Assembly (NCBI RefSeq): GCF_900114615.1
Contig: NZ_FOTS01000007.1
Location: 62,001-126,000 of the forward strand
Source of the DNA: Pelosinus propionicus DSM 13327
GTDB taxonomy: Bacteria; Bacillota; Negativicutes; DSM-13327
Length of the DNA stretch: 64,000 bases
Direction of reading: 5' to 3'
The notes under the pieces were generated by a model. The model saw only the letters and a program-made list of their open reading frames with translations, was not told the origin of the DNA and did not search any database. The first letter of the stretch is position 1. Every line of letters starts with the position of its first letter. A program made the position numbers and the translations under genes. This document shows positions 24,524 through 32,879 of the stretch, piece by piece.

Positions 24524-24943
24524 TTAGGACAACCGATTATTGATACGCTGATCTGCTTTTTCAAAAAGACGCTTGCGATTAACGACGGCCCGCTGGTGGT
24601 GCCCACGGCCTACTTCACCATAATCATCAGAAGCTACGATATCAAATAACAGATTTTCGCCATTAATTTCAATGAGAGTTGATTTTACTCTTAGAGTCAT
24701 GCCCATGCAAGTAGGAGCATCGTGAGTAAATTCAAATGAGGTTCCTACCGTTGTAAAGCCTTCGGGGAGACGATTTTCTACTGTTGCAATTGATGCATCA
24801 ATCATTAAAGAAACAAATGCTGGAGTGGCAATTAGAGTCCCTAGTGAGCCTCTGCCATAATGTGTGGCGGTATCGGACTCATCTACTAATTTTTGAACCG
24901 TATTATTCATACCTGGTAGTAAGGCGCTTCTCAAGTCGAACAT
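24524..24943 (-). CDS. Hot-dog fold thioesterase (FlK-like)
   Basis: Protein of 139 residues resembling fluoroacetyl-CoA-type thioesterases: start region with VDESDTATHYG, GTSFEFTHDAPTCMGM in the central strands and EVGRGHHQRAVV near the C-terminus. It would hydrolyse a small acyl-CoA. It is monocistronic, with a TTGGAA-17-TATAAT promoter on the minus strand. The substrate is not predictable; fluoroacetate resistance should not be assumed. Confidence 0.8.
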   Translation of the reverse strand: MFDLRSALLPGMNNTVQKLVDESDTATHYGRGSLGTLIATPAFVSLMIDASIATVENRLPEGFTTVGTSFEFTHDAPTCMGMTLRVKSTLIEINGENLLFDIVASDDYGEVGRGHHQRAVVNRKRLFEKADQRINNRLS

Positions 24944-25248
24944 ATGAATAGCCTCCCTTTTTACTTGATAGAAAAAGCAATATAACTATATTATATAGAA
25001 AACATATTAAAATTCCAATATATGTAAAATGTATACATGTTTTATCATGATGAAATTAAAATTTGGCTGAAGCAAATAACTATTGGGAAAAGAATGATAT
25101 AATAACAGCAGGATTAAAAAGAAACTACATATATCAAAAAGCATAAGTAGTTTTTTGGCTAGCAAAGTAACTTCCAAGGATATAGGTCGTTTCGTGAAAA
25201 TATTGTAAGCAATCATCATAAATAAAAAGAATAAGGTGAGGGGATGAA
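24944..25248. promoter_or_regulatory. AT-rich intergenic region with divergent promoters
   Basis: A minus-strand promoter for the thioesterase is seen (TTGGAA at 25018-25013, 17-base spacer, TATAAT at 24995-24990). A plus-strand TATAAT at 25098-25103 may serve the lysO genes but lacks a clear -35 box. I see no riboswitch structure. Confidence 0.45.
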
Positions 25249-25548
25249 GTGGAAATTGTAATCATCAGCTTACTGGCAGGTTGTTTGTTGGGGGCCAGTA
25301 ATGTAATTTCTGAAAAATGGATTGGACGTTTGGATCAAATCGTAATGGCAATTGTTTTTGTATTATTAATTGCTGTTGGTATTGGAATTGGCAGCAATCG
25401 AGAACTTATAGGAAACTTAACATTGTTGGGCTACAAAGCAATAGTGGTCGCAGGGATAAGTACGATTGGCAGTGTGCTTGCGTTATGGTTTGTTGTATTA
25501 AAGGTAGATTTTTTTCAACATCATAAAAAAGAGGAAGAGCAATTATGA
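25249..25548 (+). CDS. Lysine exporter LysO family, N-terminal part (split gene)
   Basis: Membrane protein of 99 residues with three hydrophobic segments, equal to the first third of the single-chain LysO (YbjE/DUF340) family. Motifs LLAGCLLGASN and GIGIGSNRELI are seen. Start is GTG with GGTGAGGGG upstream. It overlaps the next gene, which supplies the rest of the transporter, by four bases. Confidence 0.78.
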   Translation: MEIVIISLLAGCLLGASNVISEKWIGRLDQIVMAIVFVLLIAVGIGIGSNRELIGNLTLLGYKAIVVAGISTIGSVLALWFVVLKVDFFQHHKKEEEQL

Positions 25549-26147
25549 GAATGATTGGCTGTATTATGTCAGCGGTTTTAGCAGGCATTGCTCTAGGATG
25601 GATGTTACCTTCGGTGAATCCTGAGGTATTGGATCAAGTAATCACCGATGTATTGGCGGTCATGCTGTTTGGTGTAGGAATCAGCATAGGATATAATCGC
25701 CGGGAGTTGGTAAAAATAAAAGCAGTTGGCTGGCGTATTGTATTAGTACCTGGAGCGATTGCAGGAGGAAGCCTTTTGGGCGCTTCGATTGGCAGCATGC
25801 TTTTAGATATGTCCTTAAAAGAAGTGTTGCTTGTCGGAGCGGGATTTGGCTGGTATAGTTTGTCTAGTGTTCTCATTACGCAGCTGTATAGCGCTGAGTT
25901 GGGAGCGATTGCCTTCTTAGCTAATGTTTTTCGAGAATTAATGGCTTTTGTCCTAATTCCTTTTTTAGCAATTCATATTGGGAAGATTGTAGCGATTGCT
26001 CCTGGCGGTGCGACAACCATGGATTCTACCCTGCCGATTATTGCTAAAATGACGGATACACCCACAGCAATGATTGCCTTCGTGAGTGGTCTAATATTAA
26101 CAACAATGGTACCATTTCTGATCCCCTTATTAGTGGCGATTTCTTAG
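25545..26147 (+). CDS. Lysine exporter LysO family, C-terminal part (split gene)
   Basis: Membrane protein of 200 residues corresponding to the C-terminal two thirds of LysO: GVGISIGYNRRELVKIK repeats the motif of the first gene, followed by GFGWYSLSSVL and NVFRELMAFVLIP. LysO-type proteins export lysine and toxic analogues. ATGA overlap with the preceding gene suggests that the two chains are made together and form a complex. Confidence 0.8.
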   Translation: MRMIGCIMSAVLAGIALGWMLPSVNPEVLDQVITDVLAVMLFGVGISIGYNRRELVKIKAVGWRIVLVPGAIAGGSLLGASIGSMLLDMSLKEVLLVGAGFGWYSLSSVLITQLYSAELGAIAFLANVFRELMAFVLIPFLAIHIGKIVAIAPGGATTMDSTLPIIAKMTDTPTAMIAFVSGLILTTMVPFLIPLLVAIS

Positions 26148-26208
26148 TTTGAGAGTGTCTTTTACGTAATGATAAAATTAAAAAGGTTCTGGTAGAAGGG
26201 GAAATAGT

Positions 26209-26997
26209 ATGAACTTTACTATCTATTATTATTCAGCTACAGGCAATTCGTTGCACGCAGCAAAATCCCTTGGAAGACAGCTGCACAATTGTAGGCTTTT
26301 ATCTATGCCAAGTTTTAGAGGTGCAGAAGAAGTAAAGATTGATACGGATGGAGTCGGTTTTGTTTTTCCAACACATTATTTTGGTTTGCCGCCGCTTGTA
26401 ATAGAATTTATTAAGAAATTGAACCTGGATAAGATGAAATACTCTTTTGCAGCTGCAACTTGTGGAAGCCGTTATATTACTAGTGTATTACATCAGCTGG
26501 ATTTGTTATTAAGGCAAAAGAATAAGGGTCTGGATGCTGGATTTCATATAGAAATGATTTCAAGTTATATACCACTATCTGATATTCCTCCAGCAGAAAA
26601 AGTAAAAAAGAGGCTGGAGCAAGCAGATCTAAAGATACAAAAAATTGCAGAAGTTATAAAGAAACAGCAAACAGGCAGAGACTCCGAGTATCTTTGGCCG
26701 GCTTCCCGGGCTATTAACAATCATTGGAGGGAAAAACGTCTTTCACATGCCCCGGGGAAGTTCTCCGTTTCGGAATCCTGTATCTCTTGTGGATGCTGTG
26801 AAAAGATTTGTCCTGTCAATAATATTCAAATGAACGGTAAGAAGCCCCAATGGAGTAACAATTGTCAAGAATGCTTATCTTGTTTACACTTTTGTCCAAC
26901 CCAAAGTATTGAGTTTGGTATGCGTACAGCCGGAAGAAAACGATATCATCATCCTAAAATAGTAAGTTCTGAGATAATTGGATATAAAGAACACTAA
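26209..26997 (+). CDS. EFR1-type flavodoxin-ferredoxin fusion protein
   Basis: Protein of 262 residues. The N-terminal flavodoxin-like fold has YYSATGNSLHAAK for FMN phosphate binding. The C-terminus holds two [4Fe-4S] motifs, CISCGCCEKICPVNN and CQECLSCLHFCPT. EFR1 proteins are cytoplasmic electron carriers of strict anaerobes with no firmly assigned partner. Monocistronic with AAGGGG upstream and a terminator behind. Confidence 0.87.
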   Translation: MNFTIYYYSATGNSLHAAKSLGRQLHNCRLLSMPSFRGAEEVKIDTDGVGFVFPTHYFGLPPLVIEFIKKLNLDKMKYSFAAATCGSRYITSVLHQLDLLLRQKNKGLDAGFHIEMISSYIPLSDIPPAEKVKKRLEQADLKIQKIAEVIKKQQTGRDSEYLWPASRAINNHWREKRLSHAPGKFSVSESCISCGCCEKICPVNNIQMNGKKPQWSNNCQECLSCLHFCPTQSIEFGMRTAGRKRYHHPKIVSSEIIGYKEH

Positions 26998-27009
26998 ATT
27001 TGTTTTATA

Positions 27010-27052
27010 AAAGAGCTGTTCTGGAATCGGTGATTCTAGAGCAGCTCTTTTA
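27010..27052 (+). terminator. Terminator of the EFR1 gene
   Basis: AAAGAGCTG (27010-27018) pairs with CAGCTCTTT (27042-27050), with a second inner stem, followed by TTATATT. Confidence 0.7.
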
Positions 27053-27180
27053 TATTACTCATAGAACAAAAAAATCATGCAATAAATAGAATGTTATTTC
27101 GTCATTTATAATAATGGTACAATAGGAAAGAGGAAGCATGATGCTATAAATTGTCATTAGGTTGGGGGAATTCAAATGCT

Positions 27181-27714
27181 ATGTATAAGCAAGAACAAGA
27201 TGTAGTCGAGATCATTAGTAAAGAGCAGAAGAATTTCTTGCAATATATTCGACGCAGAATAAAAAATATTTCAGATATGGATGCAGAAGATATTGTAGCG
27301 GATGTAGTCTTTAATGTATATAACAAAGTCGATATTCAATACCATATAGAAAATATTCTTGCATATATGTATCGCTCGATAAAAAATAAGATGATTGATT
27401 ATCTTCGACAGCCTTCTAGAGCAATTTCGCTGTATCAATCCGATGAAGTTTCAGGGAGATCAATAGTAGAGTTTATCGTAGATAGGAGTGCTGATATTGA
27501 AACAAAGATGCTGCAAGAGGAATTGCGAAACCAGTTGTATGGAGCACTCATGAAACTTGATCGCAAGCAGCGTGAAGTGTGGATTGCCACTGAAATAGAA
27601 GGCTATACATATAAAGAACTAGCTGCTAAATGGGGAGAGCCGATTGGAACATTGTTATCTCGGAAAAGCCGAGCAACAAAAATACTGCGAAAGTTACTTA
27701 AAAATAATGTATAA
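27181..27714 (+). CDS. Small sigma-70 family RNA polymerase sigma factor (ECF-like)
   Basis: Sigma factor of 177 residues with region 2 (DAEDIVADVVFNVYNK and IENILAYMYRSIKNKMIDYLR) and region 4 (KLDRKQREVWIATEIEGYTYKELAAKWGEPIGTLLSRKSRA). There is no region 3, as in ECF factors. Start ATG 27181 follows a GGGGG stretch by 12 bases. The next gene, 12 bases downstream, encodes a small membrane protein and not a recognised anti-sigma factor. Confidence 0.87.
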   Translation: MYKQEQDVVEIISKEQKNFLQYIRRRIKNISDMDAEDIVADVVFNVYNKVDIQYHIENILAYMYRSIKNKMIDYLRQPSRAISLYQSDEVSGRSIVEFIVDRSADIETKMLQEELRNQLYGALMKLDRKQREVWIATEIEGYTYKELAAKWGEPIGTLLSRKSRATKILRKLLKNNV

Positions 27715-27726
27715 GGAGGAATCAAT

Positions 27727-28071
27727 ATGCAAGCAGATAATAATCCATGTATAGCAGGGGGGAAACTGCTCGTAATTCATGTTTTCGCAGGTATCATCAT
27801 GGCTTTTGCTTTTGGCCTTATTTTTGGATATTTTGTCATGCTACTATGGAATTTTCTAATGCCTGACATTTTTGGCTTAAAAGCAATAAACTTTTGGCAG
27901 GGTAGTGGTTTGGTGATCCTGTGTCGCCTGCTTTTTGGCACCTGTGGTTATGGAAAACATGGGGACCAGGCCAAAAAATATAAAAAAACGCTAAAAAAAG
28001 AACAGCATCAGCTATGGTGGGAGAATGAGGGAAGGGAGGCTTTTGAAAAATATTTGGAAAAGGAAAATTAA
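27727..28071 (+). CDS. Small membrane protein co-transcribed with the sigma factor
   Basis: Not recognised. The 114-residue protein has two hydrophobic segments (about 15-40 and 55-70), a Cys/Gly turn (FGTCGYGKHGD) and a basic-acidic C-terminal tail with WWENEGREAFEKYL. AAGGAGG spacing is strong. Its 12-base distance from the sigma factor suggests a linked role, possibly membrane control of the sigma factor. Confidence 0.65.
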   Translation: MQADNNPCIAGGKLLVIHVFAGIIMAFAFGLIFGYFVMLLWNFLMPDIFGLKAINFWQGSGLVILCRLLFGTCGYGKHGDQAKKYKKTLKKEQHQLWWENEGREAFEKYLEKEN

Positions 28072-28120
28072 AATGTAAGCCTGTAATGGAGCAAGAAGCA
28101 AAAAAGAATGAGGCGTTAAA

Positions 28121-28501
28121 ATGTCATATGGGGTACTATTTATAAACTGTGCCTTTGTATTATATACAGTTGGAGTTTGGAGTGAGAAGATACAAGGCAA
28201 TTTAAAACGAGGACATTTAGTTCTTTTCTGGTTGGGAATTGTATGTGATGTTCTAGGCACAGCAGCCATGGGAGAAATTGCTAAAGGGCATGTTGCTGGT
28301 ATGATACCCATAACCAGTGAATTTCATAGTTTGACTGGTATAATAGCACTGCTTCTCATGCTAGTACATACATGCTGGGCAACGGTCATTATCGCAGCTC
28401 ATAAAGAAAGCTGGATTCGAAAATTTCATCGCTATAGTTTAATGGTCTGGCTGATTTGGCTGCTGCCCTTTATCAGTGGGGCAATTGTCCATTTTCCATA
28501 A
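28121..28501 (+). CDS. TIGR03987/HsmA-like small membrane protein
   Basis: Membrane protein of 126 residues with four hydrophobic helices. The spacing of WLGIVCDVLGTAAMGEIA, FHSLTGIIALLLMLVH and FHRYSLMVWLIWLLPF agrees with the uncharacterised HsmA-like/TIGR03987 family; His residues inside helices 3 and 4 could bind heme or metal. It follows the sigma-factor pair after 49 bases. Function unknown. Confidence 0.6.
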   Translation: MSYGVLFINCAFVLYTVGVWSEKIQGNLKRGHLVLFWLGIVCDVLGTAAMGEIAKGHVAGMIPITSEFHSLTGIIALLLMLVHTCWATVIIAAHKESWIRKFHRYSLMVWLIWLLPFISGAIVHFP

Positions 28502-28605
28502 ATAAGCCAGCAGCCAAAGGGATGGTATAGTAAAAACGCTTTGGATTCATACTAAAGTGGATTGTATTGGCAAAGAAGGTATATAGTGAAAAGGAGTCGA
28601 TCGTA

Positions 28606-29151
28606 ATGAATATTTATGAGTTTGAATTGAAATCCATTGAAGGTAAAAAAGTAGCCTTAACCGATTATCATGGCAGAGTTCTCATAATTGTCAATACTGC
28701 CAGTAAATGTGGATTTACGCCTCAATATGAAGAGTTGCAGGCACTTTATCAAAAATACCAAGAGCAAGGTCTGGTTATCTTAGGCTTTCCCAGCAACCAA
28801 TTTGCAGAACAAGAGCCAGGAAGTAATGCAGAGGTACAAAACTTCTGTCAGATTAATTATGGTGTAACCTTTCCGCTCTTTGAGAAAATAGATGTTCGAG
28901 GCGAAGGGGCTCATCCTTTATTTCGCTATTTGACACAAAAGGCGCCCTTTAAAGGGTTTGATCTGAATCATCCTATTGGAGAACGATTGCAGGGCATATT
29001 ACAAGAAAAATTTCCTGAAATTCTGGCAGGGAATGATATTAAATGGAACTTCACCAAATTCCTCATTGACCGCCAGGGGAATGTTGCAGGACGTTATGAG
29101 CCAACAACTGCGCCTTTGAGTATGGAAAAGGACATTGAGAAGTTATTATAA
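28606..29151 (+). CDS. Glutathione peroxidase family thiol peroxidase
   Basis: Peroxidase of 181 residues. Catalytic Cys35 in NTASKCGFTPQ stands where some relatives have selenocysteine; GFPSNQFAEQEPG supplies the Gln and KWNFTKFL the Trp of the catalytic tetrad. Bacterial members mostly use thioredoxin. ATG 28606 follows AAGGAG by nine bases. It likely removes lipid or organic hydroperoxides in this oxygen-sensitive anaerobe. Confidence 0.9.
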   Translation: MNIYEFELKSIEGKKVALTDYHGRVLIIVNTASKCGFTPQYEELQALYQKYQEQGLVILGFPSNQFAEQEPGSNAEVQNFCQINYGVTFPLFEKIDVRGEGAHPLFRYLTQKAPFKGFDLNHPIGERLQGILQEKFPEILAGNDIKWNFTKFLIDRQGNVAGRYEPTTAPLSMEKDIEKLL

Positions 29152-29392
29152 TAACACTGCATATAGTAAAGACGATTTAATTGCCGAGAGCACAGAGGAG
29201 ACAGAGGCACATTGTGCCTCTGTTGATCGGCTTTCTTTACAGCCTTAGTATCTTTGCATTTGAAATGTTTTATTTTAAGCTCTTCCATTGTTACTCTTGC
29301 AGGAAAATGTCTTTGAATGGTAAATAAAACATAAATAGCGATTGTGGATTACTTGTCCAAGAGTCTATGATCATGAGAATAAGGAGGATACT

Positions 29393-30511
29393 ATGGAAAA
29401 ATCAAAGGTTTATTTTACAAATATGCGAGCAACTAGTAAGATGAATTTGCTGCAAAAGTTAGAGCGGTTAGTAAAGAGCGCTGGGATTGAGCAAATTGAT
29501 TTCAAAGGCAAATTTAGTGCGATTAAAATCCATTTTGGTGAGCCTGGCAATCTTGCATATCTTAGACCCAATTACTCCAAAGTGATTGCAGATGTAATCA
29601 AAAGTTTAGGCGGCAGGGTATTTCTTACGGACTGTAATACCTTATACGTTGGAAGGCGTAAGGATGCTCTTGAGCACTTAGATGCAGCATATGAAAATGG
29701 CTATAACCCTTTCACTACAGGCTGTCAAATTATTATAGGAGATGGTTTGAAGGGCACAGATGAGTCCTATGTACCTGTTCCTGTTGGAGAATATGTGAAG
29801 GAAGCAAAAATTGGGCGCGCTGTCATGGATGCGGACATCATTATTAGTCTCAATCATTTTAAAGGGCATGAACTTACTGGATTTGGCGGTGCATTAAAAA
29901 ATCTTGGTATGGGCTGTGGCTCAAGGGCAGGAAAAATGGAAATGCATAGTGAAGGCAAGCCGAGCGTTCGTACGAAAAGCTGCGTAGGCTGTGGTGCTTG
30001 TGTAAAAATTTGTGCACATAGCGCCATAAGTCTTATCGATAAAAAGGCCCAAATTGACCATGCCAAATGCGTAGGCTGTGGAAGGTGCATAGGTGTTTGT
30101 CATTTTAATGCCGTTGGTGCTGCCTGGGATGAATCCAATGATGTCCTTAATAAGAAAATTGCCGAATACACCTGGGCGATTTTAAATGGCAGACCACATT
30201 TTCATATCAGCTTAGTAATTGATGTATCACCAAATTGTGACTGTCATGCTGAAAATGATGTAGCGATCATTCCTGACATTGGCATGTTTGCATCCTTTGA
30301 TCCTGTAGCCCTTGACATGGCCTGTGCTGATAAAGCAAATGAGGCACCTGTGATCACAAACAGCTACTTAGCTGAACAGCTAAAGAATAAGAGCTCCAAC
30401 GACAATGATCACTTCCAAGCGGCTCATCCTGAAACCAACTGGATGTCCTGTGTTGATCATGCTGAGAAAATCGGTATTGGTACGAAGCAGTATGAGCTGA
30501 TTGAAGTTTAA
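29393..30511 (+). CDS. DUF362 domain protein with two [4Fe-4S] clusters
   Basis: Protein of 372 residues. The DUF362 core is seen in KIHFGEPGNLAYLRPNY, LTDCNTLYVGRR and LNHFKGHELTGFGGALKNLGMG; an inserted ferredoxin module has CVGCGACVKICAHSA and CVGCGRCIGVC. This group is common in anaerobes as an electron-transfer protein of unknown partner. ATG 29393 has AAGGAGG six bases upstream. Followed by a strong terminator. Confidence 0.88.
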   Translation: MEKSKVYFTNMRATSKMNLLQKLERLVKSAGIEQIDFKGKFSAIKIHFGEPGNLAYLRPNYSKVIADVIKSLGGRVFLTDCNTLYVGRRKDALEHLDAAYENGYNPFTTGCQIIIGDGLKGTDESYVPVPVGEYVKEAKIGRAVMDADIIISLNHFKGHELTGFGGALKNLGMGCGSRAGKMEMHSEGKPSVRTKSCVGCGACVKICAHSAISLIDKKAQIDHAKCVGCGRCIGVCHFNAVGAAWDESNDVLNKKIAEYTWAILNGRPHFHISLVIDVSPNCDCHAENDVAIIPDIGMFASFDPVALDMACADKANEAPVITNSYLAEQLKNKSSNDNDHFQAAHPETNWMSCVDHAEKIGIGTKQYELIEV

Positions 30512-30534
30512 AAAGTAATAAGAACAATCATAGG

Positions 30535-30570
30535 AACGGCTACTCATGCATAGATGAGTAGCCGTTTTCT
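30535..30570 (+). terminator. Terminator of the DUF362 gene
   Basis: AACGGCTACTCAT (30535-30547) pairs perfectly with ATGAGTAGCCGTT (30554-30566), then TTCT. Confidence 0.8.
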
Positions 30571-30600
30571 AATGCTTGAAAATAGGATGATAAATAAGAA

Positions 30601-30632
30601 GCACTTCCTAATTTACCGAAATTAGGAAGTGC
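30601..30632 (-). terminator. Terminator of the minus-strand barrel protein gene
   Basis: A perfect 14-bp stem (30601-30614 with 30619-30632) and a 4-base loop lie nine bases past the minus-strand stop codon. Confidence 0.65.
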
Positions 30633-30640
30633 TATAGGGA

Positions 30641-31258
30641 CTATAGCTTAAAATGAATACCGCCAATGAACCCTTTTGAGATTACGTCGCTCTTAGTGTC
30701 ATCTTCAAAAGTTAAATCTTTATATTTGGTATCGTGGTAGCCAAGGTTAAAGTCTGTATCTTTAGCTATATGATAGCTTATGCCTATTTCATAACCTCCA
30801 AGGTGGTTGCCTGTGCTGAGTACTCCATAGACTTTCGTTTTTGGCGCGATTGGCATATTTGCAGCGATTCCCACAACAAGTCCATCCTTTTGAGATCCGC
30901 CAACGGCCTCAGTTTGTGAAATACCCCCAAAAACAGAAACATTAGCAATGGTATCAAATATATTGCTTATGACATTTAGCTGCTGAGCCTTAATTTCATT
31001 GCTTCCATTAAGAGGAGATTTTGTCTTGAAATTATTATAGGTATATTGTCCGGCAAAACCAAATCCAACCCCTGCTGTTACACTGTATCCTACATTATAT
31101 TTTCCGTCGGCTTTTCCACTGTCATTTGTCAGGTCCGGGGCACCTAAATTCATGTCAATTGAGATTTCCCCCAAGGAATAGTTTGGCACAGGACTGGCTG
31201 AGCAAAGAGCTGAAGTGGAGATAAATAATAAAAAGACCACAGTAATAATTTTTTTCAT
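30641..31258 (-). CDS. Outer-membrane beta-barrel-like protein
   Basis: Exported protein of 205 residues. The signal peptide ends near ALCSAS; the mature chain consists of amphipathic strands separated by Gly/Asn turns and ends with the aromatic/hydrophobic C-terminal signature GGIHFKL. The style resembles YfaZ-like or opacity-type barrels. ATG 31258 has GGGAGG upstream on the minus strand. It faces the efflux operon. Specific function unknown. Confidence 0.7.
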   Translation of the reverse strand: MKKIITVVFLLFISTSALCSASPVPNYSLGEISIDMNLGAPDLTNDSGKADGKYNVGYSVTAGVGFGFAGQYTYNNFKTKSPLNGSNEIKAQQLNVISNIFDTIANVSVFGGISQTEAVGGSQKDGLVVGIAANMPIAPKTKVYGVLSTGNHLGGYEIGISYHIAKDTDFNLGYHDTKYKDLTFEDDTKSDVISKGFIGGIHFKL

Positions 31259-31557
31259 AGATAAAACCTCCCTGTTTTTGTGTAAAATGATCTTTTGCAT
31301 AATTATAAGGTAATTCTAATCGATCTATATATTCTCTGTGTCCTCGGCTTAAGACAGAAACACAAAGCAATTTTATATGGATTATAACAAAAGATTATTT
31401 TATTTGTATTTGAAGACTCGATATAAATCGCATATAGTTGCTTTTTGTCGTTTCATAAATAAATAAGAATTGTGACAGAATCGACACATAAGTTACAACT
31501 AAATGTAATTTTAGGTTGATATAATTTACAGATCTAAGATTCATTAGGAGGTAACGA

Positions 31558-32847
31558 ATGAATATACAACTGCGGTGCTTTACAGCATTAGTCCCCATTT
31601 TCATTTTGACTTTCAGCCAAGCTGCATTTGCAAACCCCATTGAGCTGTCATTGGATGAAGGAATAGCATTGGCTCTGCAAAATAACCATGATATAAAATA
31701 TGCACAGTCCTCGCGGGAAAAATCGTATTGGGCTGTCGAAGAAGCAAAGAAGAATAAAGGAGTGTCTCTTGACTATAGTCACATAAGTGAAAGGTACAAG
31801 ACAGCACCTACAGTATTAACTCCCGCATACACCTATACTACTGAATTTGATAATAGCTTATCGCTTAGCCTGCCGATTTACTCGGGTAATAAATTAGAGA
31901 ATAAAATTGATCAGGCTAAACTGAGCCTTGAAGTGGCGGAAATGGAAATTGATCTAGCGAAACAGCAGCTTAAATTAGATGTGGTTACGGACTATTTTAC
32001 GGTTTTAGAATATCGCAACGAAGTGCAAGTGAATCAGGACACCGTGAATAACTATGTGGATCATTTGAATTTAGTAAAAACAAAATATGATTTAGGTCTT
32101 GTTGCTAAAACGGATATACTATCAAGCCAAGTCAATTTGGCAACGGCTCAAAATAGTCTAGTTAAAGCGCAAAATAATTACAATAATGCGATGGCTGCAC
32201 TTAATAATGCAATAGGGCTATCCCATGACACGGAGTTAAAATTAAAAGACAGCTTTCAATATGAAAAGTATTCCAAAACCCTTGAGGAATGTATTGAATA
32301 TGCTAAAAACCACCGTTTGGAGCTAGCACAAAGTGATGCAAATATCGCCAGTGCCCAATATGACGTTAAAATTGCTAAAAGCGGTTATCTGCCTACAGTT
32401 GATCTGGCAGCTACGGAGGATTGGAATGATACACATCTTCCGGGTGCAAAAAATAATAATTGGACGCTGAAAATGACAGCTTCTTTCAATGTATTTGATT
32501 CCGGATTAACCAATTCCAAAGTGAAGCAGGCACAACATAATGTGGATATGGTAGAAGATAAGGCGAAAACAGAACGGGATACTATCTTGTTGAGTGTTCG
32601 CCAGTATTATCTCAGTATGTATGAAGCTGAAAAACGGATTGAGACAAGTAAAGTCTCGGTAGACCAAGCGGAGGAAAGTCTTATGATCCAAAAAGTTCGT
32701 TATGATGTGGGAGTTGGTACTAATCTTGACCTTCTTGATGCAGTATTATCGTTAGATTCCGCTAAGAAAGATCATATCCAGGCTTTATATGACTATAATA
32801 CCAATAAAGCAAAGTTAGAGCAGGCTATGGGGATTCCCATAAAATAA
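31558..32847 (+). CDS. TolC family outer-membrane efflux channel
   Basis: Outer-membrane factor of 429 residues with a signal peptide (cleavage near AFANP), followed by two OEP repeats made of long helices and short strands; LSLDEGIALALQNN opens the first repeat and GVGTNLDLLDAVLSLD closes the second. It forms the channel for the adaptor and RND pump encoded next. AGGAGG seven bases upstream of ATG. Its presence requires an outer membrane. Confidence 0.93.
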   Translation: MNIQLRCFTALVPIFILTFSQAAFANPIELSLDEGIALALQNNHDIKYAQSSREKSYWAVEEAKKNKGVSLDYSHISERYKTAPTVLTPAYTYTTEFDNSLSLSLPIYSGNKLENKIDQAKLSLEVAEMEIDLAKQQLKLDVVTDYFTVLEYRNEVQVNQDTVNNYVDHLNLVKTKYDLGLVAKTDILSSQVNLATAQNSLVKAQNNYNNAMAALNNAIGLSHDTELKLKDSFQYEKYSKTLEECIEYAKNHRLELAQSDANIASAQYDVKIAKSGYLPTVDLAATEDWNDTHLPGAKNNNWTLKMTASFNVFDSGLTNSKVKQAQHNVDMVEDKAKTERDTILLSVRQYYLSMYEAEKRIETSKVSVDQAEESLMIQKVRYDVGVGTNLDLLDAVLSLDSAKKDHIQALYDYNTNKAKLEQAMGIPIK

Positions 32848-32879
32848 AACACCAATGTCGTTATTAGGAGGAATCGTTA

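Noticed and set aside
29201-29223. Hairpin after the glutathione peroxidase gene as a terminator
   Set aside because: A 10-bp stem with a 3-base loop is present, but no T run follows. Left unassigned.
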